Of a DNA stretch of 64,000 bases, positions 22,021-32,845 are shown piece after piece. Below the pieces are notes generated by a model. It was not told the DNA's origin and did not search any database. It saw nothing but the letters and a program-made list of their open reading frames with translations. The stretch's first letter is position 1, and the number at the start of each line of letters is the position of its first letter. The position numbers were made by a program, and so were the translations under genes. The stretch is from Euleptes europaea (taxonomy: Eukaryota; Chordata; Lepidosauria; Squamata; Sphaerodactylidae), in NCBI RefSeq assembly GCF_029931775.1, contig NC_079332.1:19599803-19663802 (forward strand). The letters run 5' to 3'.

Positions 22021-22434
22021 GGCGTGCTGACGGCGCGCCTGCCCCCCCCCCCAAGGTCTAAGAGAGAAATGAGTGATGTTGGCGGTGGGGTTTTCAGGTG
22101 TGGGGAGCGCAATGTTGCATGACGGGCATTTGTGAGCTGAGCCACCTGAGTGACGTCGGCGGGGTTGCCCGGTCCCTCCCTCTTTGCCACCAGCAGCGGG
22201 AGGTTTTGGGGGCGGAGCCCGAGGAGGGCGGGGTCTGGGGAGGGGCTTCAGTGCCACCGCGTCCCATTGGCAAAGCGGCCGTTTTCTCCCGGTGAACGGG
22301 CCTCTGTCCGCTGGAGATCAGTGGTCATCGCAGGAGAGCTGCAGCTGGTACCTGGAGGTTAGGAAAACAGCAGCAGCAAATGGCAGGACTTGTGATGCTG
22401 TCGTGGAAAAGCAGTGATATTGAGCATTCATATC
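22021..22434. other. GC-rich block between CR1 and Penelope-like fragment
   Basis: It contains GC-box-like runs (gggggcggagcc, gagggcggggtctgg) and a CCAAT-type motif in inverted form (cccattggcaaagcgg near 22261-22276). It could be a remnant promoter or an upstream regulatory part of MRPL28, which begins 1 kb further on. No exon is visible. Confidence 0.3.
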
Positions 22435-22437
22435 CAA

Positions 22438-23058
22438 AATATTGTCGAAGGCTTTTATGGTCAGAGTTCATTGGTTCTTGTAGGTTATCCGGGCTGCGTG
22501 ACGGTGGTCTTGGTATTTTCTTTCCTGACGTTTCGCCAGCAGCTGTGGCAGGCATCTTCAGAGTAGTATCACTGAAGGACAGGGTCTCTCAGTGTCAAGG
22601 GTGTAGGAAGAGTAATATATAGTCAGGAAGGGGTTGGGTTTGAGCTGAATCATTGTCCTGCAAAAAGTAACAAAGGTAATGTGCTAACCATTGTCCTGTA
22701 AGTATCCAGATAATGTGCTAATGAGGGTGTGGTATGTAAATATGGAACCATTGTATCCTGAAGTGATCTGTTAACATGTGGAATCCAAAGCTAATCCACA
22801 TGGCTATTGTTGACTGTTGCCTTTGTTAGTCTGGAGGTTTTTCAGGACAGGAAGCCAAGCCTTATTCATTCTTAAACTCTCCTCTTTTCTGTTAAAGTTG
22901 TGCTGATGTTTATGAATTTCAATGGCTTCTCTGTGCAATCTGACAAAACAGTTGGTAGACTTGTCCAGTCTTTCAGCGTCTTGGAATAAGACCCTGTGTC
23001 CTGTTTGTGACAGTCCATGTTCAGCCACTGCTATCCAACTACATACAGCTAACATAAG
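22438..23058 (-). mobile_element. Penelope-like retroelement, 3' end with C-terminal endonuclease remnant
   Basis: On the minus strand, 23055-22804 encodes a segment containing VAEHGLSQTGHRVLF, RLHREAIEIHKHQHNFN and NKAWLPVL. This matches the C-terminal end of the GIY-YIG part of Penelope-like proteins as I know them. About 240 bp of untranslated DNA follows. The element then ends in a terminal repeat containing a hammerhead-like core (22523-22565) and closes with agccttcgacaat near 22440. The fragment is 5'-truncated, ends about 430 bp upstream of the MRPL28 start codon and is antisense to it. Family assignment rests on recalled motifs, not a search. Confidence 0.72.
22523..22565 (-). ncRNA. 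Hammerhead-ribozyme-like motif in the Penelope terminus
   Basis: The minus strand reads CTGAAGA, then a stem (GCC...GGC plus GC...GC), then GAAAC, GTC and AGGA. This is the order of the type I hammerhead core (CUGANGA, stem II, GAAA, short stem III, cleavage after GUC). An extra U lies between CTGAAGA and stem II, and stem I in this copy is imperfect. Penelope-like elements are known to carry minimal hammerheads. Activity of this copy is doubtful. Confidence 0.45.
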
Positions 23059-23179
23059 GCATAGGCTACTTCCAACGAAGCACAGAATTAGTCCTTAGTC
23101 TAGACGCAGGTGAGTTCACAGAAATCAGGGAGGTCACACGACCCTGGCACGAAGCCTCGCTGGACGGACGGGGCTTCTG

Positions 23180-23790
23180 AGCGGGTCCGTCCAGCCAGCG
23201 CGGTGGGTTCGATGCCCCCCTTCCCCCCTCGCCTCCTCCCTCCTCCTCCTCCTCCCTCCTCCTCCACACGGGAGGACCCTCTTGGCCGCCGCCGCCCACG
23301 GCCGGCAGAGGGCGCCCTGCCTGCGGCCTCGGGGGCCCTGGCGCCGCGCCTGCGCGGACGAGGAGGAGGGGGAGGAGGCGAGGCCCGGCCTCTCCGGCGG
23401 GCGGCGCATCCTCCCGGCGGCCCTGGCGGCGGCGGGGACGCGGGCGGAAGCGGAAGCGGCGGCGGCTTCCGGCGGCGGCGTCTTCCGGCGATGGGGCTGC
23501 ACGCGGTGCCTCCGCGGCTGTGGTGGGCGCTGCGGCTGCGGAGCGGGGTGGCGTCCCGCCTGCCCGAGCACTACCTGCGCGCCCTGCGCCGGGACCGCGA
23601 CGCCCCGCCGCCCGCCGTCCACTGGCGGCCGCGCCCGCCCCCGCCGCGCCTGGACCCGGCCACCGGCCGCCGCCGCCGCGGGCAGGACGTCCCCGTGCCC
23701 GCCCACCTCCCGCCCCGCAGCCAGCAGGGCCTGTGGGGCGGCGAGGGCTGGGTGGTGGGCTTCCGCTACGCCCGGGGGGACAAGGTGCGC
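23180..23790 (+). promoter_or_regulatory. MRPL28 CpG-island promoter
   Basis: Strongly CG-rich DNA starts right after the Penelope-like fragment and covers the first exon. There is no TATA box, and (TCC)n/(CCTCCT) tracts lie at 23230-23268. This is a typical housekeeping promoter. The transcription start is probably within 23400-23485. Confidence 0.6.
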
Positions 23791-25225
23791 GCGCGTGGGG
23801 GGGGGGTAGCAGGGGAGGAGGGACCGGGGACCCCCCACCCCCACCGGCTCCCAACCCCCCCCTCTCCCCCTCAGCTCTCGGCCCGCGTGAAGAAGATCTG
23901 GAAGCCGCAGCTCTTCTCCCGGCAGCTGTACAGCGAGATCCTGGACCGGCGGCTCACCGTCACCGTCACCATGCGCACCCTGGACCTCATCGACGCCGCC
24001 TTCGGCTTCGACCGCTACATCCTGAAGGTCGGCGGGGGCACGCCTCTCCTGGGGGGCTGGGGGGGGGCTCCTGGGGGGCTCCCTCTCACCCCCGCGGCGG
24101 CACGCCCCTTCTCTCTCACCCCCCACAGACCCCCAAGGAAGAGCTCTGCTCCAAGCTGGGCATGGACCTGAAGCGCACCATGCTCCTCAGGCTCGTGCGC
24201 CGCGACCCGGCCCTCCACCCGGACGACCCTGCAAAGAGAGAGGCTGTCTATGAGAAGTACAAGGTGGGAGAGACCTCGCACTGCGGGGGGCGCCAGAGGT
24301 GGGCTCTGTGGGGGGGGGCTTTCAGCCTCCTCTCCTTGGCACTGCGGGCTTACCCTTGCGGCGGCAGTGGGGACCGCTGCCCGCAAAGGATGCTGTATCG
24401 TTGGCCCAACGGACAGGCGCGTTGGGTGGGTGGGGTGTCTGTGGGTGCCAGGAATAGTCTCCCGCTCTCAAAACTCTGCCCTACGAGCTGCCGGGCTGTT
24501 GGAAGCCGCCATGTGGCTCGCAGAAGAGGCGGAGCTGCTCTGAACTGGCACGGCGGCGCGTTTACCATTGGGTGCCGTCGGCTCCTCTCCCTCCACTGTT
24601 CCAAACTCTATACACACACACACACCTTTTCTGGAGCCTCAGGAGGCAAGGTGGCAGGTTCACCCTTTCAAATAAAGTACGCACCACCACCAGTGCCATC
24701 TTGGCTGCCTTCCATACCAAGGGCTTCTTCTGGGGGCTGCTCATGCATTTTTTTTCTTTGCACGCAGGAGTTTGTCATCCCAGAGGAGGAGGCCGAATGG
24801 GTTGGGCTGAGTTTGGAAGAAGCGATAGAAAAGCAGCGGCTCCGAGAGAAGAAGGTGGGTTTCGGCATCCCCTACCCCCCACCCCTGGCACGTGTGTGGG
24901 TGCGCGTGCGATCACAGGTGTCCCCCTTCCCTTTGAGGTGTTAGTGGCCGGCTTCTCGCCAGGGGATGGAGGGGCCACTCCTCGCCTCTGCAATGCCCGT
25001 CAGTCACCCCAGGACCGTGCAGAAGAACTCACGCTCCCAGCTAGCCCTCCTTCGCTGGCAGGTTTGCTCTTCCATGCACGTTGTGTGTGTGTATGTGTCT
25101 TGCAGGACCCGGTCCCCCTCTTCAAGGTCTACGTAGAAGAACTGGTGCAGCAGCTCCAGGAGCAGAAGCTATCTGATTCGGCCACGCGCCAAGGTCCTGA
25201 CGCGGCGCAGGCCGGGAGGGTCTAG
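23491..25225 (+). CDS. MRPL28: Mitochondrial large-subunit ribosomal protein bL28m, complete, 5 exons
   Basis: This is a structural protein of the 39S mitoribosomal subunit, acting in the mitochondrial matrix. Exons: 23491-23784, 23875-24027, 24129-24263, 24768-24854, 25106-25225, all phase 0 with GT-AG borders. They give 262 residues (human 256). The chosen ATG is in good context (GCGATGG) and opens an arginine-rich, tryptophan-containing N-terminus suited to mitochondrial import. Strong family matches include [14 protein letters not shown] (about 84-97), [19 protein letters not shown], the near-invariant [19 protein letters not shown], the [15 protein letters not shown] helix, and [20 protein letters not shown]. 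The central region is the L28-like fold and the rest is a mitochondrial extension. Residues 40-75 are more arginine- and proline-rich than I recall for mammals, in keeping with the GC-rich first exon. The frame is intact throughout. Confidence 0.96.
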
Positions 25226-25419
25226 TTGAGTTCAAGTTAACCCACACAACAGGCTGTCTCTTGAGGAGGCTGAGTCATGTCAGGATTCTCCGTACGAAGG
25301 AGAAGGACGGCTGTGCCCCAAGTCAGACTGTGACAAACGGTGTCTGCGGGTACCAGGGGAGGGCCTGGCTCTCTCGACCAGGGTTTTCCTCCTCCAGTGG
25401 GAAGCTTTAGCAGAGCACC

Positions 25420-25425
25420 AATAAA
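25420..25425 (+). terminator. MRPL28 poly(A) signal AATAAA
   Basis: AATAAA lies 194 bp after the stop codon and is the only canonical signal close by. This implies a short 3' UTR of about 0.2 kb, fitting a compact housekeeping gene. Confidence 0.85.
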
Positions 25426-25439
25426 GCGATATCTGCTTT

Positions 25440-27012
25440 CCCATCGTGGCTGAATGGCTTCTCTTGAACGCAGCTGTTGAGAACCGGGGCCCACAGTTAC
25501 CCTGGATGCCGCACACCCGTACGTCACCTGGGAGGCTGGGCGGGGAAGGGGGGGCTGATGCCAGGGGTGCCTGGAGGAGCCAGGGGTGCAGCTGGAGTCC
25601 TGTGAGCTTGTGGCGACGTTCAGAGCAAATCAGCCAGTCTGTCTTAAATGAAGGGAACAACCTGGTTTTATTTTTTTATTTAAGAAAAGAATATTAAGAA
25701 GTAACGAGAAGCTCAAAACATAGGAGAAGAAGAGAGAAGAGAAGCTGGTGGATCATGGAAAACACTCAGTCGCTCGTTCTGTAGCCTAGAACACGAAATC
25801 TTGGTTTCTTGGGAGCGATTGGCTCCCCTCCGCTCTTCCTCTCAAGCCCCGATCCCTGGCCTCTCCTTAGCATTCAGGGGCTGCTGAGGAAGGTCTGGAA
25901 GGTAGCGGCCTGACTGAATGCTGCCTCTGGCTGCCGTCTTTTCCATGCGTAGGGGAAAGGTCACTGGACTTCCCAGCGGGGAGTCCCTGCTGCCCAGAGA
26001 AGGCAGACTCACTCAGGCCTGCCTCTGTGCTGGGAGCAATCTTGGCTGGGCTAGTGATGATTGCAGAGAGCTTTCCTCTTGGCACAGAAGTACCAGTAAT
26101 GCTTCCAAGCAAATTGCAGGCGTCTTAGAGTGTTGTAGGGACAATCTGTACTAGGTGGTGACTCTAAAAGCCACCTTGGGGGAGGGTGGGGGGTCTCTCT
26201 TGTGCAAAGTAGCACGTCTGTGGGCCTGTTGGCAGGCAAACTGTGAACCTCTGCCTCCTCTCCCCACCCCCGTGTATTTTATGAGAATGTCCCCATGCAG
26301 AAGAGAGCTGTGAGGGGAGTGTGCAGCCTCCGCTGCTTCCTCTGAGGCTCCAGGAGAGCTCCCGAGCAGGGTCTGGTGGAGAGGGTCCGCTTCGGTTTCT
26401 CTGAAGTTTGCAAACCACTGAATGTCGGGGCGAGGGCTGCCTAACGCTGCTGATGAGAGAGAGAGAGAGAGAATCCACTCATGATGGTAACGACGCAACA
26501 CCTTGGTGCAATGAATTTCATAAACTACCCACCGCACGAGGAAATGTTGCTTTTTGCACAGAGCCCCCCCTCCCCATGAGTAGGCCTTCCCAGGATGACC
26601 CCCGTCCCTGGTGCCCTGAGGGGAAAACCCCCCCCCCCACTTTCTATCACTATTCTTTGATCGCGGTGTTTTACGTAGCCTTGAAAACGTTAAATGTTTC
26701 TCCAGAAGGAGACCTGCTGTTCAACCTAGTTTCTTTCTGTTATTTGTCCCCCTTTGGCTCCTTCTCTTTTGGGAGTCGGGCAACTAGAACTGTGTCCGGT
26801 GGTTTGACAAGTGGCCACTCTGTCCGCAGTTGGTGGTTCCCCACATGCCTGGTCCGCGCGTGTCTTGCTGGCATGCGGCTGCTGTGGGCCAAGGCTTCGT
26901 CGCCCTCCTGGGGAAGCCTCGTTCTGTCCGGCTCCTGGCGCCAGTTCCAGTCTCCAGCTTGGCCTGAGCCTTGGCTTCTTTCGGCTTTGCGGGGGTTTCT
27001 TTTTCCGAGGTG

Positions 27013-27014
<2 letters not shown>
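25440..27014. other. Intergenic DNA, nothing recognised
   Basis: Mixed-composition sequence downstream of MRPL28. A (GA)n run sits at about 26455-26471. I see no exon, RNA gene or named repeat. Confidence 0.5.

Positions 27015-27049
<35 letters not shown>
27015..27049. repeat. (TG)n microsatellite
   Basis: About 17 TG units immediately left of a 5S-like SINE. Confidence 0.95.
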
Positions 27050-27051
<2 letters not shown>

Positions 27052-27052
<1 letters not shown>

Positions 27053-27240
27053 GGGCCATCCAGTCACAGCTGACTTGTGGCAACTCCTGGTGGGGGTTTT
27101 CAGGGGTGGTTGGCCATTGCCTTCCTCTGCGTAGCCACCCTGGTATTCCTTGGTGGTCTCCCTTCCAAATACTATCCGGGGCCAACCCTGCTTAGCTTCT
27201 GATGAGATTGGGCCAGCCTTGCGCTAAATATGGTATGGTG
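27052..27240 (-). repeat. SINE with 5S rRNA-like head (5S-Sauria-like)
   Basis: On the minus strand, 27210-27140 reads tctcatcagaagctaagcag, ggttggcc, then tagtatttggaagggagacc. This parallels the 5S rRNA segment with the AAGCTAAGCAGGGT and TTGGATGGGAGACC boxes. The body that follows (complement of tggccattgccttcctctgc) recurs at 58433-58585. The family name is by resemblance to the known squamate 5S-derived SINE. Confidence 0.75.
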
Positions 27241-27244
27241 TGGG

Positions 27245-30200
27245 GGGGCGCTCAGTCCATGCAGGTTCAGGCAGGGGCTCATAATGGCTGCTATGATAGG
27301 GTGGCAGCCTCATCCAGTCACGTGGGCGTTCCTTCCTCTGCCTAGTGCAGCTGGGGTGTGTTCTCAGGCGGGCCATACCCTTTCCTGGCGCAGTGGTCTG
27401 TGGGGCCGCAGGCTGCCAGTTCCTGCCTCACCCTCAGAAAGGAAGGGTCCAAGTGGTTCCGGGTGGGATGCGAGGGATGCGTGTCTTGCCGCTCTCCCCA
27501 GCAATTCAAAGTCAGTCAGTGGTGCCTGGGGGGGGGGGGGCTGGTTGCCATAGCTACGATAGGATTTGAAGGACCATCATTTGGTCCTCGCCTCAGCCAA
27601 TCAGGTGGAGGAGCCAAAGCTGCAGCACAAAGTAAAGATTGCCACCTCCCCATCGTCACGAGAGGGAAAGCCGTTCCCGGAGTCTGGGAAAGTGCTCTGG
27701 GCAGCGTCTGCCATGGCGGACGGCGAGAACCCCGGCCAGAGGGCAGCGTGGCGCAGACGGCAGGTGAGACAATGGCAGGCGTCACGTGGCGCCCCTTTGG
27801 CCGTGGCCCCCTCCGGCTCCCAGGCTCAGCCGCTACCCCACCCTGCTCCCAAAAAACAATGCGGGAGCGCAGACAAAGGCGAGTCCCAAAGCCCCTCTCC
27901 CCAATTCGTCTCTGGGCCTTTCAGATCCCATTTTGCAGCGCAAGCCCATGAAAGGCCCCTGGCTGGGCTCCCGCAGAGAGAGGCCTGGTGCCCTGTTTAC
28001 GGCTGCCCGTAGGCCCCACCCCCTGCAGGGCCACGGTTTGCCGCAAAGTCACTTGAGCTTAGAAAATGCAGTTGTCAGGGAAATGCAGAGAGAACGCAGC
28101 ATTCATGCCCCACACCGTTCCCCAAAGGCCTTTTGGAGCTCAAAGGCCCAGGTGCACACCTGCCACTGGTGGCCGGAGAGGAGGGAGGGCGAGGCAACTG
28201 GAGTGGCAGACCGCGCGCAGCCAGAGGGGGGCCCTCTCTTCCCCTGCTTGTCCGGCCCTCCGTGTCTGAGGGTGCCGTGGCACTATCCGATGACCCAGCT
28301 CTTCAGTGGCTTCCACAGGAATGCCACCTAGGGAGGGCAGCGGCAAACTTCTCTCAGTTGGCGAAAGGAGGGAAAGTTGCTGGACTCTGCAGCGGATCCG
28401 TCTCGGGTCAGCTTCTTGCCGAGCAAGACCCCTTCGGCTGCGCAGGTGGCCGAGAGCTCGGAGGAGCTTTCCTTTTGCCTTTTTTGGAGTGGTGATTTCC
28501 CTTCCCTCTGGCCCAAGAGTTCGGGGAGAAGGGGCACAAGCGTTATCGTAGCTCATCCCATTCTTCCACCCCTCTTGTGCTGGGGACAGTTCCTACTACA
28601 AGGGCCAGGGAGGGGCCAAAGGGCTCTCCTCCTGCTGGGAATGAGCCGGGCCAGGCCAGTCCTGCCAGCAAGACGCTCCCATCCCCTTGGCTGCAGATGA
28701 ATAGCCGGCAAAGTCCCAGGCGTGTCAGTTTCAAAGGCCCTGCGGGGAGGGCAAGTGTGAGGCATTACGGGGTCAACTCTCAGAAGAAAATCTTTTAATC
28801 CACTGCGGCTAATCCAGTCTGCCTTTGTTGGCCGCGGCACATTCAGCCCCAACAAAAGGCGCAGCCTGGCGTCCGGCGACACACTTTGCGCAGTGCCACC
28901 TTGCTCGCTTGGGGCCGTGGCAGACGAGACCGGGACTGGCGCGCTCCCTCTGCCGGACTTTGTACCAGGTCGTCCTTTCATTTCAGAGGGCCGGGCTGCC
29001 GTGTGCGGACGCTGAACTGCCTGGGAGAGAGACAGCAGGAGCCGCCGCCTCCGGCTGCTGGGCATGGCCCACAAGCAAGATGGTGCCAGCGTCGCCCTCG
29101 CCTCCAGCTCCACTCTGAGGCTGCAGGGGACACTGCCTGGCTTTCCCCACTGCCCGGCAGCCCCTTCCCCACAGTTGGAAAGAAGAGGCAGTTTCCTGCT
29201 CTGCTCTCGGAGTTGCGCCCCACGGCCAATGGAAATACTCCCAGAGCCAAGAGGTCTCTTGGACTGGCTGCCACACCGGGGAACCAACCAGAGGAGACCC
29301 ACCTGCTCTGTGCCGTACGGTGCTTCTTCAAGGGCTCTCTATTCCGACCACAGACTTTGAGCTCTTGTCCGGGGCTCTGATTGTCATTCCTGCCTTTTCC
29401 ACTCTGGCTGAGGATCCTCGGCGTGGCTGAGAAAGTCTCCCTGGGAGGCAGAATCCTGAAGCTTGGCTTCTGATTGGATCGGGCCTCACTGTGAGCTGGT
29501 GGGTCCCGCCCCAAGAGTGACGATTCGTAGCTGCCCCCAGCTTTCATATCTGGCTTATTTTTGACGGGACTTCCAAGACCGTAGCACTTCCACAGAGTCA
29601 TACAGAATAATTTGAAAACCCAGTGCTTATAATTTAACGCTCAAGAGCTATGATTAATTTGTGCTCCTGTTTTGAAAACTGCTGAGAAAGGGGGCGTCTG
29701 GCCAAGGAGTTTAATCACTAGGTTAAGCTGCCCCCATCAGCGGGGAACAAGAGTTTCCGGGTACTTTCCCCGCCTGTAGCTCATGGCCAGGATGGATGAA
29801 TCCCTCCTCCTGGGCCAGCTGAGACCTCTGCCTTAACGGCTGCGCTATGGCGCTAGCTTTCTGGATCAATGGGTTGGGGAGTGTGTGACTCTTCTGGTTG
29901 GAGCTGATGGCTCTTTTGATCTGGCCAGGGCTGCTCACATCTGTCCAAGCAGGGTTGGCGTCTGGTGTCCACTGAGCAGGGACACCGCAACAACACTGGG
30001 GCATAAGCAGAAAACCCACCAACGCTACTTCTTTGTCATGTCTGCGTGTCACTCTGTTGGGTTTTGATTCAAAAACTTCTTCAGCCAATTTTAGGGACAA
30101 AACCCTCCCCCCCCCCCGCCGATCAAGAGGGGAGGAGTCGCCCTTCAAGTTTGGTTCTCCTTGGCCTCCTGCATCGCCAGCACCCTCCCATACTCCACAC

Positions 30201-30738
30201 TGCCATGTGTTGCCCGCATCCAATGCTCTGCAGCACCAAGCCTTCCTGATTCTTGATATCAGCCGGACAGATGGAAGACACTCCTGCCCTAGTCTGAAGA
30301 TCTCTGAGCCTCCTCGCAGGGCTCTCGGTCCCACGCAAGGCAGGAACTCCCAGTCAGGTTACCGCCCTCCGGTTGGATCCTGCAGCTGTTGGTCCTGATC
30401 ATCTCGGTCCCGTTGTGGGGGCTGCTGATATAGGTGTCATCCTTGGGATCCTGGCAGGGGGTGTCCTTGGTTCTGACCCATATCTCCAACTTACCCACCT
30501 CATGTCTGGGGGTCAGATAAACCATCTCATTCCCCCACGGGGCTGGTGCACAGCACAATAGTTGGGCGTCTACATGATCATCCCCATCATGAGCAGGCCA
30601 CACTACACCAACCACGGCTTCCTCAGAAGCGCCAGGCTGAGCTTCCACCTTCCGCAAGACCCAAACCTACTCGCCTGTCGGCAAGAGGGTCGAAACCACC
30701 CCTCCCTCCTTTCTCATCCACCTCTTCTTCCCCTCATG
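27245..30738. other. Intergenic DNA between MRPL28 and AXIN1, nothing recognised
   Basis: About 3.5 kb without a repeat family I can name and without convincing exons. Several open frames overlap on both strands but none has a recognisable motif or splice-consistent partners. Distal control elements of AXIN1 could lie here, but the sequence alone does not show them. Confidence 0.45.
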
Positions 30739-30741
30739 GGG

Positions 30742-30948
30742 AGAGCCAGTGTGATGTAGTGGTAAGAGTGTTAGACTAGGATCTGGGAGACCCAAGTTCA
30801 CTCTGCCACGGAAGCTCGCTGGGCCAGTCCCAGGCACTCACCCTAACCTACCGCACAGGGTTGTTGTGAAGACAAAAGGAAAGTGATGTAAACTGCCCTG
30901 GGTCCCCACTGGGGAGAAAGGCGGCGTATAAATGAAGGAAATAAATAT
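30742..30948 (+). repeat. tRNA-derived SINE (family A)
   Basis: The head gagccagtgtgatgtagtgg looks like a tRNA A-box region and is followed by a B-box-like gacccaagttcactctg. The body ends in ggcggcgtataaatgaagga and an ATAAATA tail. Related copies lie at 35067-35364 and 58660-58911. Confidence 0.8.
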
Positions 30949-31676
30949 GGTGGTCTGACTGCCCTTCCGGAGACTCCTGCTGATGCTGCTCTTCCCCAAT
31001 GCCCCTTTGCTTTGCTACTGGCGGCGTTGGAGGGTCCACTTCGGCTCACCTGAACCCAGCATCCCCATGTGGCTTTCAACCTGCCCATGCCACCTAGGCA
31101 AGAGCTCTCTTCAGAGTGGTATCCAGGTGGCTCCGAAGACAAGGCATCGGAATCATCACCGTACGACGCCACCTCTGGTCTCCAAGCGGGCTCCCCTATG
31201 AGGGAAGCATCTGCTTCTCCTAGCAACTCACCCAGAGGGCAGCTGCACTTGGGCCCCTCAAAAAATGCGTCTGGTGTCCCTCGGCTTCCAGCCCTGTTGC
31301 AACTCACAAAGGATACAAAGCTAAAATTGGCTTCAGCGCTACCTGTGTAGCTGAAAACCTTTATGGGAGAATTGCAAACTCTTTTGGACTCTTCCAGTCC
31401 CATCGCTGTGGAAGTCTCATTGAGCTCTGCTCGGGAGTGTTCCCGCTCTGCCCCTAGGGATAAAGAAGACAGGAAGCTGCCCTGTCCTTCACATTTTTGC
31501 GTGACCCAGCCTGTAGGACCAGATGGCTCCCTCCACATCCTCTGGGAGAAGGATTCTCCACTTTTCACCATCTTCCTGCAAAGGCCAAAGACTGCAGTGG
31601 TGAAGCTAAGGATGAAGAAGCGGACATTAAATCCAGGTAAGACAGAGGAGATGTTGGCTGGAATGCTTTCTTGCAC
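30843..31676 (-). CDS. Unexplained 277-codon open frame, partly SINE-derived
   Basis: This is the longest open frame in the window that lies outside very GC-rich DNA or a known gene. Its first about 205 codons lie in DNA I cannot assign, and its last 30-odd codons read through the SINE at 30742-30948. The predicted peptide is serine- and glycine-rich with a hydrophobic start (FNVRFFILSFTTAVFGLC). It has no motif I know. The plus strand of the same DNA is also largely open (31069-31350 and 31363-31734, same frame, one stop between). This may mean a decayed gene or mobile-element frame, or only chance. I assign no function and doubt it is a working host gene. Confidence 0.2.
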   Translation of the reverse strand: MQESIPANISSVLPGFNVRFFILSFTTAVFGLCRKMVKSGESFSQRMWREPSGPTGWVTQKCEGQGSFLSSLSLGAEREHSRAELNETSTAMGLEESKRVCNSPIKVFSYTGSAEANFSFVSFVSCNRAGSRGTPDAFFEGPKCSCPLGELLGEADASLIGEPAWRPEVASYGDDSDALSSEPPGYHSEESSCLGGMGRLKATWGCWVQVSRSGPSNAASSKAKGHWGRAASAGVSGRAVRPPYLFPSFIRRLSPQWGPRAVYITFLLSSQQPCAVG

Positions 31677-32119
31677 CTACATCTGGCCAGGAAAAATCAC
31701 CTGTTCTTGGACGCAGCAGGACTGGCCCCAGTGATCCGTGTGCTGCCTCAGGGACTGGCTTGTGACGTGCTTCATGTGGGGCTGCCCCAGAGAGGACCGG
31801 GAGGCTGCAGTTGGCCCAGAACGCAGCCATCCATCCATCAGCGGGTGTTGAGTCGGACTGCCCGTACGACGGTGATGTCATAGCAGCTCCGCTGACTGCT
31901 TGCTTGCGGATTCGATTCAAGGTGCCACACATACGTGAAGGGCTGCCCACATGAGCTCGGATGGGGAGGGGCATCCTTAAAGGAGGCGAGATCTCTTGAC
32001 CCCCAGGGCCAGAACGTTGCCTGTGGTGGGCCTCGTCCTTATGGAAAGGGCTGCCAGTGGGTGGGGGTGGGCGCCTCTTCTGCCATCCAATTCCATACAG
32101 CACTAGGAGGCCATCTTGT

Positions 32120-32276
32120 TTAGGCCAGTCTCTTGTGAGCTGGCTCTAATGGTGTTTAGTTTGTGTTCCTGTTGTTTCATATGCCAGGACTCTGATCTGG
32201 TTTAATTGACTTGTTTTGTTGTAAGCCACTTTGAGCGGCCAGGAAAAGAGGTATAGAAATACAGTAAATAAAAAAG
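32120..32276 (+). repeat. SINE/LINE tail fragment
   Basis: The string gttgtaagccactttgagcg followed by tatagaaatacagtaaataa is the common 3' end of reptile retroposons with an A-rich close. A weaker relative lies at 48745-48805. The family is not resolved. Confidence 0.5.
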
Positions 32277-32715
32277 AACAAAATGTCATAAATCACTGGC
32301 CAGAAACCCCAGGAGTCAAATGGGACGAGATGCAGCATTCAGATCCCGCTCCTAATTGGTGCCGTTCCTTCCTTCCTTCACAGCTCCAAACGCAGCCGGA
32401 ATTGATATGCTGGAGAGCCTTCAGAGCATGTATTTGTGGTTACTGACATTCCGTTGCCACTAGTTTTGCACGGGGAAATGCAAAGGTGGTTGCGGAAACC
32501 CATTCAGCTGGGCTGCCCTGCCTGACAGCCCCTCTTTGGCTGAGTTGAGCGGGATGCTTTGCCCTGTTGCTTCTGGGGATGCGATCCCTGTTGGTCTTTG
32601 TATCGAGATGCTTGTGGCAAGTGGCGGGGGCGGGGATGAATGTTGTGGGACTGTGATCCTTCAGCTGCTGCGTTCTTGTGCTATTGCACTCACGTGGTGT
32701 ACCCTTCTTGGGTTC

Positions 32716-32845
32716 ATATGTAGAATAATAGAATCAGAGTTGGAAGGGACCACCAGGGTCATCTAGTCCAAACCCTTGCACAATGCAGGAAATTCACAAC
32801 TACCTCCCCCACACACACCCCTACTCCATGCCCAGAAGATGGCCA
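32716..32845 (-). repeat. CR1 LINE 3' tip, inverted
   Basis: Starts agaatcagagttggaaggga and runs through acaatgcaggaaattcacaa to a CCCAGAAGATGGCC stretch, the reverse of a CR1 tail. It is directly followed by a plus-strand CR1 of another subfamily. Confidence 0.85.

Noticed and set aside
23066-24126. Long minus-strand frames over MRPL28 exons 1-2
   Set aside because: They are antisense shadows in a CpG island. The plus-strand exons match MRPL28 throughout.
27052-27240. 5S rRNA gene
   Set aside because: Only part of the 5S sequence is present, it is diverged, and it is joined to a SINE body that recurs elsewhere.
29723-30657. Minus-strand frames of 203 and 122 codons as a host gene
   Set aside because: No recognisable domain, no consistent splice sites linking them and no start context. 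Left as unexplained intergenic DNA.
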